A DNA stretch of 64,000 bases from Saccopteryx bilineata (GCF_036850765.1 NC_089490.1:278828482-278892481); one strand, 5' to 3'; shown: positions 32,435 through 44,637, counted from the stretch's first letter. Numbers and translations are program-made. Notes: generated by a model not told the origin, from the letters alone.

Positions 32435-33669
32435 AGTCTTTTTTCTAGTTTCCAAAAACAGAACGCCTGCCTCTTGCTGAAGGTAGAAATGTTTTTTTTT
32501 TTTTCCCCTTTGGCAATCAACAAACCTCTGGGCGGCATTCAGAGCCTCATACAGAGCAAAGTGGATCGTCTGGGGTTGACGCAGAGCCTTTCATATAATT
32601 GATTACCATCAGTTGAGGTTTTTCTTATCAATTCCCAGGCAGAGTTCTGAAAGGCACTGCTGATGAGGCATGGCGAAGCAAGCTCCAGAAATGAGTGTTT
32701 TCCTTTGATTTTTCACTCAGTATCTGCAAAGTCCAACAGTTTTGGAGCACCGCAGGGCACAACCCCATTAATACTTTTTTCCTATTTGAGCAATTTACTT
32801 TGAAGAATTTTCACACGCCTTCTAAAATATCATCAGCTTTTGTGATGATTTCTGAGAACTGAGAAAACCACATTTTCCCCCAGCAGTATCTTAAACCATT
32901 GTGCTTAGTCAAATTATTAGGCTGCGTATCCTTACTGGGATATTTATAAGTAATAGGGAAAAGAGAAGTGTTAAATCTCTTTTTATAAAAAAACTTGAAG
33001 TTTGATGTCCTACGCTATTATGGCTAATCATTATTTGACTGAAAACTTGGATTGGCTTAAGCATCAACCTGAATTTTTTTTCTTAGATTCTTCTCCAAAG
33101 GAAACTTTGGCAGCTGACAGAATGCAAATTTTCGCTTGAGTTTCTCCACCATGAAAGGTTGGCTTTTGTTGTTGGTGTTTTAATCATGCTGATAGAAAAA
33201 GCTGAATCATACAAACCCCTCAGCACTTTGTAGATCCCTGATAACTCTATCCAATCCTGTATGCCACAGACAGTTCTCCTTTGCAGGAAAAACAAATATA
33301 TTAACATACAAAAAGTGCTCTTAAAATATTTTGACTAAAATATCATTTTAATCAAAAATTTCTGTCATGCTTTCACACTTTGGGAACTCCAACGTACTGG
33401 AAAAAAACATTCCATCTCTTTTGGCACGAATCCATGTATGATATTGCCAAAATTTTTGTTGTCATTTTAAAGTACACAAAAAGGAAAACAAGGTAAGTAA
33501 AAATGAAAGGTTTTGACCTAAATACTTGGTCCCACACTTGTCGGTGAAGGCTGTGGTGCCCAGTCCGGACACCCAAGTGTAGCTGAAACTCACGAGGCAG
33601 AGGCCAAGGACCATGCCTTTGGCCTAACAGCAACACATTTAATGGCATGGTACCTGGGAAGAGTCAGAT
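32435..33669. other. Repeat-free AT-rich intergenic block
   Basis: About 1.2 kb with no recognisable repeat, which is unusual for this window. An octamer motif ATGCAAAT lies at 33122-33129. No coding signal. A candidate for conserved non-coding sequence, but only alignment can tell. Confidence 0.5.
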
Positions 33670-33683
33670 AGATCATCTTTCTT

Positions 33684-33854
33684 TTTTATTTACTTATTTT
33701 AATTTTTTTATTAATTTATTGTGTTTACATAGATTCTAGTGTACTCCGAATACATCCTTCCCTCCCCCGTGTTCCCCAGTACATCTCCCCGTCCCCCTCC
33801 CCGTAATGCCCTCCCCCCTTCCCTCCAGGATTTGCTTTTCTGCTCTCATCCGAC
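33684..33854 (-). mobile_element. Short 5'-truncated L1 3' tail insertion
   Basis: A 171-bp minus-strand insertion (TTAATTTATTGTGTTTACAT with a C-rich UTR portion) bracketed by a perfect 14-bp duplication AGATCATCTTTCTT at 33670-33683 and 33855-33868. This is a textbook target-primed retroposition event limited to the extreme 3' end of an L1. Confidence 0.85.
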
Positions 33855-33931
33855 AGATCATCTTTCTTGACGACAGTCTATTCCACACGCATAGGGTCAA
33901 GGACAAGTGTTAACCTTGTCTGTTTTTATAC

Positions 33932-34165
33932 TTTTTTTTCCAGATTATAAGAGAAAGTTTATTTAGAAAGTTACAGAGGTAGTAGAAGTGAGCCAGCCAG
34001 ACTGTGTAGGCTCAGGAAACAAGTTACAGAAGCAGAAGAAGGGCCCGTGGAGCTTAGGGGAGAGAAAGGCAAAGATAACACACCTGGGAAGAAGAAGAGG
34101 GGGAAGGGAAAGGCACCGGTGTTCCACCAAATTTTACACACCTGCCACCTTTTATAGAAGAGATA
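33932..34165 (-). pseudogene. Retrocopy or LTR end with poly-A
   Basis: On the minus strand an AATAAA signal (AATAAACTTTCTCTTATAAT) is followed about 20 bases later by eight A (33932-33939 in reverse), the look of a reverse-transcribed polyadenylated RNA. Upstream on that strand is TATAAAAGGTGGCAGGTGTG, so it could instead be the R/U5 portion of an ERV LTR. The 96-codon frame inside (33971-34261) has no recognised homology. Confidence 0.4.
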
Positions 34166-34626
34166 TTTAACATGAAATGACCTGAAAATGAATCTCAGAG
34201 AAGCAAATGTTACTTTGTGAACATCATCTACCCTGATTTTCTTAAATGAATGCAAAACCAATATATTAAAATAGGCGGTCCTCAGGTTATGTGTATTAAA
34301 ATGTGGTTTGTCAGTTGTTTAGAATATAGAACCATGTCTCCATTAAAACCAAATGTCATAAATGGGAGCTCACCAAGGTCCGACATTTATGTAAACTGAA
34401 TGATAGTGATGAAGTGACATCTAACACATAAAAACTTATGTAGATAAAACCCAGCCCATCCTCCAGTATGGATGATGTGGGTAGGGAACTTGAACGTGAC
34501 GCAGGAAAAGTCTGTGCTTCATTAGAACACTAGGCATTGTTTGCCAACAGCAAAAGCTTCCAGCTGTCTGATTCTAGCCTTTCATTGTCTTTGAGCTATT
34601 TCTATCTCCGTAAGTTGTAGGTAACT
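34166..34626. other. Intergenic, no recognised gene
   Basis: Nothing recognised beyond AT-leaning unique sequence. Confidence 0.6.
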
Positions 34627-35040
34627 GTGTTCGTTTCCTAGGACTACGGTAACTAAGTGTCACAAATTAAGTGGCTTAGAACAATAGAAATTTTTCTCTC
34701 AGTGTTGGAAGCTAGAAGTCTGAAATCAAGGTATCAACAGAAACAGGAGAGGGAATCCTTCCCCACCTCTTCCAGCTTCTGGTGGTTGCCAGCACATTTG
34801 GTGCCCTTGGCTCATAGACATCAGCCCAGTCTATGCCTCTGCCTTCACGTGTGTGTCTATGTCCAAGTTTCCCTCTTCTTATAGAGATTGCAGTCATATT
34901 GGGTTTACGGCCCATCCTTATCCAAGGTGATCTCATCTTAACTTGGTTACATCTACAAAGACACTATTTTCAAATAAGGTTCCATTCACAGGTGGACATG
35001 AATTCTTGGTGGACAATCGCCAACCCAGTACAGTAACGGA
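34627..35040 (-). repeat. MLT1-type MaLR solo LTR
   Basis: Reverse-strand LTR: GTTTCCTAGGACTACGGTAA, GTGGCTTAGAACAATAGAAA, TTACATCTACAAAGACACTA and TTTTCAAATAAGGTTCCATT. Decayed to a similar degree as the copy at 5.1 kb. Confidence 0.8.
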
Positions 35041-36290
35041 TAACAATGCAAACCAGTTCTTGTTTACAGATGTGCAATGTCTGTCCCGTTCCGAAGAGGT
35101 TCAGTTGGCTTCTCTCCCTCCCACCTGGAAAAACCAGTGTTGCCCTCATTTGCACATTCATTTCAATTTTCTGGATTTATAAATGAGCCTGATCTTAAGA
35201 TTTTCTTTTAAATGAGTTGGTAACAGCTCCTGGTTCCTTCGTTTGTTGAAGAAAATCTTTAACAAGAGTTGATTTTAAAATCTGTGTGAGAGTCATGACT
35301 TTCTTTTCCTTTCTTTCTTTCTTTCTTCTTCTTTTTAAACATATCTTTTCACAGTAAAAGGAAAGGGGAAAATGCACAAGGGAATTCCCTTCGCTTTCCA
35401 TGGGCCCTGGGCCAGCCCCAAGCAAGCCACTGAAGTAGGTCAAAGCTTCCTTGAGCAAATTCTGCTTCCACTCATCACCTGCTTCAAACTCCCAGGAGAT
35501 GTCTTCTCAGGTTCTTTGTCCTGCACCCCCTCTGGTTGGCTCTCACCTGGGGCTTGACCACTTGATTCACTTGCTTCCTCCTGAATCCAACCTACCTTTC
35601 CCCTTCCAGAGGTCTACCATCCTCATGGTTCATGTGTGAGCTGCACAGTTAGGGATAACTGGCCTCCTTCCCCACTAAGCGCCTCCATCTTTGAAAAAGA
35701 CAATGCTTGCTAACACTCTTTAGCCACTATTCAAGTACACTTTCAAGCAATGCCATTGAAATTCTATTTCTACATTTCCCAGTTTCTTCTTCTTTTACCT
35801 GTGGATTCACATAGTACCTAATCTCCTTTTATTTCATTTTTAAATGATTGCTTCCTATGGCATAGCAACATGAAGATAGGTAGAAAGTTAGCATTTATAA
35901 TTTGGGAAATTTTTCAGCTAAAGCATGTATTCTTATTCTTGAATTGCTTATTTTTTGGAAACAGACAATTTATTTGTTTAAACTTTTTATTTATTTATAA
36001 ATTTTTCTATTTTCCTTTTTGGTAGGTGACTTGGTCTAAATTTTTAAAATCCTTGAAAGATATATAGGTAACTCCACTTTCAGTAATACTTACAAGGATA
36101 TAAAGAGACAGTTGGGGCAAATTTTATACACACACAAGGATGTGCACTACACTTTGATCTAAAGTAGTGACCCCAGGAAATAAATTAAGGGCTTATCAAT
36201 ACTGGATTCTTTAAACTATTATGGTGCGATTATACAATTCAGAGCTAGACAATCACGAAGAAGGATGTGGGTTTGTATTTGTTAACGTGT
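35041..36290. other. Intergenic, no recognised gene
   Basis: Contains a CTTT-type run at about 35308-35335. Otherwise unclassified; short frames only. Confidence 0.6.
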
Positions 36291-36740
36291 GTGTTAGGTT
36301 GCTGGGGCTGCTCTGACAAAGTACCAGAAACCAAGCAGCTTCAAAGAACAGAGTGGATTGCCTCACAGTTCCAGAGGCTGGAAATCCGAATTCATGGTGT
36401 CAGCAGGGCTGTGCTATCTTTGAAACTTGTAGGGAGGACCCTTCCAGGTCTCTTCCAGCCTCTGGCAGGGGCCAGCAATCCTTGGAATTCTTTGGCTTGC
36501 AATGGCATCAGCCCAATCCCTGCCTCTGTCGTCACATGGCCTTCTTCTTGTGTATCTCTCTTCATCTCTTAAAAGGACACTAGTCATAATGAATTAAGGT
36601 CCAGCCTACTCCTGTATGACCTCATTATAACTATTTACATCTGCAATGACTCTGTTTCCAAATAAGGTCACATTCTGAGGCACTGGGGGTTAAGCCTGCA
36701 AAATATGCATTTTAAGGGAACACAGTTCAACCCACAACAG
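36291..36740 (-). repeat. MLT1-type MaLR solo LTR
   Basis: The best-preserved reverse-strand MLT1 here: TGTTAGGTTGCTGGGGCTGC, CTCACAGTTCCAGAGGCTGG, TTCCAAATAAGGTCACATTC and a terminal ACACAGTTCAACCCACAACA. The 101-codon frame over it is a chance reading. Confidence 0.88.
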
Positions 36741-37811
36741 CATGTAAAGATATCTACCACATAGATATCAACATATTTTTAAGTGGGAAGAGCAAGTAAG
36801 AAGATAGCATGTGTAGTACTATCTCATTTAACTATGGGAGAAGGTCTGGTGGAATCCCAGATTGGTGAGGCATTATGTGTCAGCTTCTAAGGATGACCAG
36901 AAGTCCAGCTTGCTTATTAAGAACTGATTCTGATTGAGAAGGCTTTTAAAATCAGATTGTCAGTATTTTATGGCATTTACCCCCAAAAATGTTGCTTTCA
37001 GGTAAATGGACTTTGGTTCTGGAAGTTTTCAAAGATATAAATACTCTCTTGAGACTAAGGAATGTCCGCGGTTGTGCCTCGAGTGGCCTTCCATCTTCAG
37101 GATTGGGAGGCAGTGCCTCTGGTAGGAACGATTAGGCTTGCCCCAGGAAGGGATTGGCGGGGGTGGAGGAAGGCTCTGGGAAACCAGCTTGCCCCTCTAA
37201 TTGCTGAGGGTAGGAATGCAGTGGTGCTTCCACGTGCCATGATGGAAGGGAGCTGGCAACTCCAGGTCAGGCCTCTGGTTGCAGAAGTCTGTGAGGTTCT
37301 GGAAGCTTCTTCATGTTTGTTATTCCTGGGCTCTTGTCCCAGGCCACAAGAGAAGAAAGCAGGCGGATGGGAGGTGACAGTCTCCTACTGCACAGCTGGA
37401 GAAGGGCCCCAGGTATGGAAGGGCTAGCAGTGGTTGTGTTAAAGAGGTTGTGTAACTGTTCAAAGAAGGTGACATTGCTGCCACAGCTGCTGAGAGGCAG
37501 GGCGGTGGCCCTGGGCATCCTGGATATGGCTCAAGATGGGTCCACTAATGCCTTGACTTGGTGGTGCCTAGTGGCATGGGAGGCTTGGGGAGTATCATGA
37601 CGGTGTCCCTGCATAATCTCTTTACCACCTTTCCCCGTTTCAATCTTTAACCTTCCAAAATGATACCTGGGTGTCAGGAACAGGTCTTTCTTCAGGAATC
37701 TGGTATAATTAGAGGCTATATATACAGAACAAAGGAGGAGCTCAGCTCATCCATCAGGACCGTTCAGCCTGGAGAAACTGTGTGCTTGTTTTCTAAAGAA
37801 CAACAACAGTA
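36741..37811. other. Intergenic, no recognised gene
   Basis: A GC-richer part (37060-37600) has overlapping 121- and 95-codon plus frames and an antisense frame, none with a domain. Confidence 0.55.
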
Positions 37812-37990
37812 ATGCCAATTCTAACACTTATGTAATGCTTATTATGTGCCAACCTCTGTTTTTAGCATTTTACACAAATCAGCTCATTTATCCTCATTAA
37901 TAAAACTTTGAAGAAGGCACCATTACTCGTTTCATCTTTGCAGACAAATGAAAACATAAAGAGGTTAAATAGTAGTTGAAACATTAGTTT
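37812..37990 (-). repeat. MIR SINE
   Basis: Minus-strand MIR: TAATGCTTATTATGTGCCAA, CAAATCAGCTCATTTATCCT and AAAACATAAAGAGGTTAAAT in canonical reverse order. Confidence 0.8.
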
Positions 37991-38059
37991 TATTTTGCCA
38001 AGAAAAGTCCATGTGTTTCCTATAAGACAGGTGGAAGATAGAGGCATTAGGGGGTAAGG

Positions 38060-38352
38060 GTTAACAGTGGGGTAGAAGGTGGGGGCTGAAGGGGGTGAGG
38101 GTTAACAATGGGGTAGAAGGTGGGGGCTGGGGAAGGTGAGGGTTAATAATGGGTTGGAAGGTGGGAGCTAGATGGGGTGAGGGTTAACAATGGGGTGGAA
38201 GGTGGGTGCTGGTGGGAGTGAGAGTTAATAATGGGTTGGAAGATGGGAGCTGGAGGGGGTGAGGGTTAACAATGGGTGGATGGTGGGTACTGGTGGGGTG
38301 AGAGTTAATAATGGGTTGGAAGATGGGGGCTGGAGGGGGTGAGGGTTAACAA
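38060..38352 (+). repeat. 41-bp minisatellite with alternating unit types
   Basis: Seven tandem units and the start of an eighth. Unit starts are 38060, 38101, 38142, 38183, 38224, 38265, 38304 and 38345. All units are 41 bp except the sixth (39 bp). From unit 2 on, units starting GTTAACAATGG alternate with units starting GTTAATAATGGGTTGG, and several other sites follow the same alternation. This implies an 80-82-bp dimer as the recent unit of expansion. G-rich on the plus strand. Confidence 0.95.
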
Positions 38353-38839
38353 CATTCCTAAAGAAGGCTTGTTGGGGATTGGAATCTGCTGGGCACCTAT
38401 TTCATCATCAATGTTATTCTTTGGGTTAAAATGTTCAGTAGTAAGTCTGAAGGACACACAGGGTGGGAATTCCCCAACTGGTGGTCTGGCTGAGGGGGAA
38501 TTTGGGGTAAACAACGATATGAGTAATGGTTGAGCTCCTGAGCCAACAAGAAATGCCTAAATCATGAGTAGTACTAGCAACAGTCGGGAATTTCAGAGCT
38601 TGACAGGATCTGGAGCCAGAGGGGCCCCTCCCTCCCCTCCCTCCCCACACCACAGGTGGGTGGAAACCAGAATTTATTGGCAGTGAGAAGTTGCAGAGGG
38701 GGTGGGGTCTAGTATGACCGGTTCCCAGGGTGCCTTTGGGAGGGGCGGGGCCTCCAGATACAGAGATGGAAGGAATTTCTGGGTCAGGGAGAAAGCTGGG
38801 GCTCTGGGTTTAGCCTTCCTTTCACACATTTACTGCACG
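38353..38839. other. Intergenic, no recognised gene
   Basis: Unique-looking, with a CCCCTCCCTCC-type tract near 38626-38645. Confidence 0.6.
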
Positions 38840-38955
38840 CAACTTAATAATAATAGTTAATATTATTTAAGTGCTTATTCGATTACAGATTCCATGTTAA
38901 ACTTTTCCCATGTATTCTTTTTCGCAATCTTCTCTTACAGCTTTGTAAGGTGCAT
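38840..38955 (-). repeat. MIR SINE fragment
   Basis: Minus-strand MIR: AATAGTTAATATTATTTAAG, GTGCTTATTCGATTACAGAT and TCTTACAGCTTTGTAAGGTG. Confidence 0.55.
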
Positions 38956-39584
38956 GTTGCTGTCCCTAGAGAGGACTTTTTAGCCCTAGAGAACTTTCAT
39001 TTTACCCCAATTAAAAAGAGCAGAATTTCTAACCCTTTTGAACAAAGGACCTCCATGTGGCATCATCCAGGGTGCTGTCTGGCTGTGCCCTTAGAGCTTA
39101 GTTCAGGAGCCCTCTGTGTGGGGAAGGCCAGGGACAAGATGAGACAGCCAGGGAGGATGGACCCAGAGAGCAGAGCCCTGCGGACCGCTGGCATTGGAGT
39201 CAGGTCACCTGCTGAGACCAAGTAGGAGGAGGTGAAAGTGGTGAGTGTCTAGAATGGCAAGAAGAAGAATAGGTACCAGAATTTCTCACTGGGTTCAAGA
39301 ACCCCCCAGGGTGGAGACCACAACCGTATTTTTACGAAGCATTGTTTTTGTTTTTATTTTAGCAAGCATGACTTTCTGGGGAAGTACTCAGTAACCTGGG
39401 TGATAGTGCCAAAAATGGGTTTGTAGACATGACCCCAGAGGAGAGGTTAGTGGGCTGTGAGTGCTGGGAGGTCAGAGGTAAGGAAGAGAGGAATTTAGAT
39501 GAGACCTCATAGAATTACCCCAAGAAAGGGAAGGAAGGCAGAAACAAGAGTATGATGCTGGGTTAAAAAAAGAAGGGAAAGGAG
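38956..39584. other. Intergenic, no recognised gene
   Basis: No gene or repeat recognised; the 91-codon frame at 38950-39225 has no family features. Confidence 0.6.
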
Positions 39585-39737
39585 TGCCCTAGCTGGATAG
39601 CTTGGTTGGTTAGAGCATCACCCTGAAGCACAGAGGTTGCCAGTTCAACCCCCGGTCAGGGTACATGTAGGAACAGATTGATGTTCTTGTCTCTCTCTCT
39701 CCCTTCCTCTCTCTCTAAAATTCACAAAATAAACATT
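39585..39737 (+). mobile_element. VES-type SINE
   Basis: Short VES copy: GCCCTAGCTGGATAGCTTGG head, B box GTTCAACCCCC, CT-rich stretch and an A-rich end. Flanked by AAAGGAG at 39578-39584 and 39738-39744. Lacks the middle block present in the copy at 15.7 kb. Confidence 0.85.
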
Positions 39738-40370
39738 AAAGGAGAAGGAGAATTAGGGGGTTTGACAAAGCCTAGGGCTAGGTAGGTCAAAGGACCAACA
39801 GATCCACTGAGGCCGCATCTTGGTGGGAAATGTGTGGTCCAGGAAGCTGCCAGAATTACCTTCAGGTAGAAAAAACAAAGGCAGTGTTTTCCAAATTCAC
39901 AGAAAAGTACCAGATGTGTAGAATTCTGCCATCTATACTTCAAGGGTCATTTAACCAACTTTTATACCAACATTTTCTTTACCTCTTTAGTGCTGCTACT
40001 GTTGAGTGGCAAATAAATGATCACAGGTGAGCATAAGGGTGAATGAGTGGCAAGTAAACCTTATTGGACGTTCCTTACAAATGACACTTTATTCGAGAGC
40101 TCTGTCACTTGTACATTGGATGGGAGTGGGGGACACTTGTCATTGTATGATGTAGGGATATAGTCATATTTCCTGCTGGTAAGAGTGGTCCTAGTTCATG
40201 TGGTGGAATGAAATGGATACTTAGTCAACAGTGTCCCAGTGAGGCACGAGGAAGCCTGAGAAATGTAGATGGGAGGTAGGTAAGAAGGCCCTGAGAAGCC
40301 TGGTTTGGGCAAAAGAGAAACTAAGTTCATTTTGAGATATTTTTCAGGATTTAGGGAAAACCTCTTAAAA
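39738..40370. other. Intergenic, no recognised gene
   Basis: Unclassified unique-looking DNA. Confidence 0.6.
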
Positions 40371-40383
40371 AATAGACTGATAG

Positions 40384-40679
40384 GGCCTGACCAGGCAGTG
40401 GCGCAGTGGATAGAGTGTCAGACTGGGGTGTGGAAGACCTAGGTTTGAAACCCTGAGGTTGCCAGCTTGAGTGCGGGCTCAGCTGGTTTGAGCAAAGCTC
40501 ACCAGCTTGAGCCCAAGGTTGCTGGCTCGAGCAAGGGGTCTCGCTCTGCTGTAGCCTCCAGGTCAAGGCATATATGAGAAAGCAATCAATGAACAACTAA
40601 GGTTCCGCAATGAAGAATTGACGTTTCGCATCTCTCTCCCTTTCTGTCTCTCTGTCCCTCTCTCTGACTCTCTGTCTCT

Positions 40680-40730
<51 letters not shown>
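40384..40730 (+). mobile_element. tRNA-derived SINE, CCAGGCGGTGG type, (AC)25 tail
   Basis: Plus-strand full-length copy: CCTGACCAGGCAGTGGCGCA head, GGTTTGAAACC B box, GGGCTCAGCTGGTTTGAGCA. The usual A tail is replaced by about 25 AC units (40681-40730). A perfect 13-bp duplication AATAGACTGATAG (40371-40383, 40731-40743) shows the AC run is inside the insertion. Confidence 0.95.
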
Positions 40731-40733
<3 letters not shown>

Positions 40734-40743
40734 AGACTGATAG

Positions 40744-43700
40744 AATTCAGAAATCTTCCAAGGGTAAGTGATCTGAGCCAGATGGAGAATGATTTGGTCT
40801 CATTCCTCTGACAATCTGTTACCAGACTAAAAAGGTCCTTATTTAAGGGAATGGGGCCAAGCCTGGAGACACAGGTAAGCTAATGCTTATTCCTGGCTCC
40901 CTGGTGGTCCTCACAGGGGCAGAGTTGGCTCTACTGATAGGCTGGGGCCAGGGTTGGGAGTAGTTGATCATTGTAATAGGTCCTGATGTCAGCCATGGTG
41001 TCCTTCTGTCTTGTTTCCTAAGTGTGGTCAGTAGGTCATTCTGCTTTCATAGGCATGCTGAAACACAACTGAGGTTGAGATGTTATCTTCAGTTCGACTG
41101 AAACTCTGTTCCTTTGATCAACAGGCCTGCAGCTTCATTCTTAAGACAGCTCGACTCTGACCAGAACCTGATATCCTAAGGGTTTAATGATTAAGGAAGC
41201 GGACGTGCAGTATGTCGTGGTGCTATCAGACTGGACAAAGATAGATTGAATTAAGGAAAAAGTCATCTTAAAGAATTGAAATTCTTGTGCGGTTACAAAT
41301 CTAAGGAAGGACTATTTGGGCCCAAGAATCTGGGGCCCAGAGAGAGAAGGAGAGTGACATGGAGCAGTGAAAAACTATCTATGATAGAGAGCTAGGGAGT
41401 ATTATAAGTCAAGCTGTGGTGATCCCCTGTCCTCGGTGGTGTGGGACATAGTCTGGCCAGTTTGGCACTAAAGCGTGTGGCGCCACAGCCACATGATTCA
41501 GGTAGCAATTGTGTTCCCTCAAGACAAAAGGGAGGCCACCTCAAATAGTGAAAGTTTCCACCTCAGTTTCCAATTAGGTCCTTTTAATAAAATTGAGATA
41601 TTTAAATCACGTGATCTGATTGGACGGGGCAGGCCTCAGTTTGCTGGTCGGAGACAAATCCAGGACTTCCCTGCAGTGGCTGATTCAGATGGTGAACACA
41701 AGTGGGTGGGGTGCAGGAAGCTGCGAGTTCATTCTGAGGTTCTTCCTGGAACTGGGGGTGTACGAGAAGCCCCTGTCAGCAAATGACCACTAGACTTTTA
41801 TAAAATTTTGGTCCTTGGTTGACCACTGGGAGTCCATCTTAGCGGATAAATTACTTCTCAGGGTCCACTTAAAAAAATCTTTCTCCTTGGGGTGAAAACG
41901 ATGACAGTGACACGATGACCCTTGACTGCACCTCAGCACTCCAATGTACGCGCATCATTAGGCTTGAATGAGAGCTGAAACCAGTAGAAATATTGACTTT
42001 TATATGTCCTTCCGGTTCTACTGCCAACACACTCAGCCAGCCAGCAAGGGCAGCCCCAGTCCATCCACGATGCCTTGTGTTTTGGGTCATAAAGACTCTG
42101 GTCCAGCTGCTTCCCTCAACAGAGGTGTTCTGTGTCACTGCCTCCATTTGAGAACTTCAGTGAGGTCCTGCTCTCTTCAGTGACATCGTTCAGTCCTTCC
42201 AATTTGAGCGGTCTGTAGCCCCAGTGGTTGGTAGCTCTCAGGGGACACTTGTGAGCACGTGGGCAGGCACAGGTAATTGTCACTGAGAGTAACTGCCAGC
42301 TATCCGGGGCAGGACCATGTCAAGGAGAATGTCTGTGAGGGATGGGAGGGGAAGAGTTCTGTGCTGAGAAAGAAGAAACTAGAAGCCAGGCCTTAAAGGG
42401 GAGATGATGCATGAAGCCCTTTGCAGCCTGGTATGGGGGACTTGGGAGCTGGCTGCCACCGCAAAAAACATGAGCATGAGTCACTGAGGGTTGGGAGGAG
42501 GATTCCATGGAGGGAGTCTGTGATACAATGTGCATATTGAGACATTGATTTTGCATCTGGGGGTATATTTGGTCCAAAAATAAATTGCCAAAATGTTCTG
42601 GTGAATTGTTGAAAGAATCTATACTCTTCCAGCCACAGAACCAGAGGCCGTCACATTCAAGTGTAAAACAATGTGCTAATGAAAAGAGCAACTGTTGTCT
42701 CAATCACGGTCTATGTTGTAAAGGGGTAGATATAGTTCCCATAAAATCTGTGCCAGGGTTGGTCTTCAGGATTTAGGAGCTAATTGCTTCCAGGTTGGGT
42801 AGGAGGGGATAGGGTGCTTTAGATTTAGGATTGTGAGCAAGCTGGGGTTGCTCAGCCATCTCCTCCATTGGTTTATTCGTTTATTCAGGAATGTTTCCTG
42901 AGCCTAGTCTGGACCACATGCTGTGGTAGCATGCAGCCCAGAATGGTCTCTGTTCTTGAAATTCAGTCTAGTTCTCAGGCCTTCAGCCTTGCTCCTCTGC
43001 AGTCTGTGGAGACGGAAATCCCACCTACTCTCCTTCCTGGAGCCTCAGGGCCCTGTGGGTATGGAATATGGGGTGTGGCATCCCCACTTCCCAGCTCTGC
43101 ACTGGAGAGCTGGGTGCCGACGATATGGACAGCCAGAGTGAGTCCTAGCGACTATGTCTGTGTCTGCTGTAATGGTCACTGTTCAGGCAGAGGATTTGGG
43201 TCAGGGCTGGAGATGTCCATTGACTTGAACAGAAAGAAGCCTCCACAGACCTGTGGAGTGGCTGTGGGGAGGGTGTGGAGAAGCAGATGACAGGCATTCA
43301 AAGAGGGATGGGAAAACAGAGAGGGGAGACATGGCCTTCTCATGTTACAGACCCAGGGGTTTCTGGGGGTTGTTCAAGAAGCCTGAACTACTTTTGTAAC
43401 TTTCAAAAAACATCCATATATTTTTAAATGAATAAACAGAGAATGAAAAGTGGAGTTGCTGAAGGAGATCTTTCTTGCAGAAGGTCCGGCTGTGAAGGCA
43501 AGGTGTGGGGAGGTGCAAGAGGGTTTGTGGGACAAGTAGAGCCTGCTTTAAGGTGGAGATCTCAGTGGGGTTGCCAATGTCAGAGGACAGGTGATAGATA
43601 ATGATGAGAGGACCCTGTGGGGAGGCATCTAGAATCCCCAGGGAGGCAGGCTCCAATATGCCTCTTCTCCTGGAGATTGGACATAACAAATGTCAGTAGG

Positions 43701-44624
43701 CAGATGATGTCAGTGAGGGGCTAGGAGAGGGATTCCAGCATGCTCACTCAGCAGATTGCTCCCATTCTCTCTGTAAAGTAGGAGGTGAGGGCTTTGAGGA
43801 GGGTGGTGGGTTGGGCTTTAGGGGTGTAGGAGAAGACTTGAGAAGGCTGCTGTGGGGACCGAGAGAAGGGCCTGGTGGCAGGTGCGGCACCCTACATTGC
43901 TGGAGCAGGGTGGGTGCAGGGAGAGGACAAGGGGCTAGTGGGAGGAAGATTAAACACACGTGTGTGTGATGGTAGGAGGAGGCTGGTACGAGGAGGATTA
44001 ACCACACGTGGGTCTGGGCTCAGAGCCGTCTGTGATGCCCATCCCTTCTGTTTCACAGGATGTTTCTCTAGAAGCGGCACCACCACACTGGGTGAGCCCG
44101 AGTCTTCTTGGTTCCTGCCCTCCCCCGGCAGTTTGAACACAGTGGTTATACACCACAAGCTGAGGAACCATTGATGGTCAGTAGCTGGGTCCTGTGTCTT
44201 CCTGCCTCTGCTGGTGTGTCTTTTTCAAAAAATTCCCTTAGATCCAAAGACTTGGGAGTGTAGGCAGCTAAAGAAAGTTCAGGTTCTTGCTCTGTACTTG
44301 TTCTTATATTCATCTAGCAAGTTCTGAGAGACAGCTATAGGCTGGTCCAGCAGGCCATGCCTTCTCTTTCCTTTAACAGGGATTGGCAGAGGATCGACAA
44401 GATGGTGAGCCACCCTCTGAAATTCTGGGGATTAAATAACCCTAATAAGACCTGGCCCTTATGTTTGGTGAACTTTCAGGTTATAAGAAGAAAGCTACAA
44501 AAACATTACTGGTAAACAGGGTAACAAGAGCATTTACAAGGGCTTGACCAAAGGGACAATGATGGGGAAAATGGGTGCCCAGTACTCAGGGTGGGAGACC
44601 AAGGTTATGGAGAAGCCTTTTGTT
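40744..44624. other. Long intergenic block, no recognised gene
   Basis: Nearly 3.9 kb in which I recognise neither exon nor interspersed repeat. Frames up to 140 codons (42868-43290) exist on both strands with no domains. Parts around 41.1-42.3 and 42.6-43.7 kb may be decayed retroviral or LTR DNA, which I cannot confirm. Confidence 0.45.
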
Positions 44625-44637
44625 GAGTAGGTCTTTT

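Noticed and set aside
38060..38352. CRISPR-like array
   Set aside because: Direct tandem units with no unique spacers, in a mammalian genome; it is a minisatellite.
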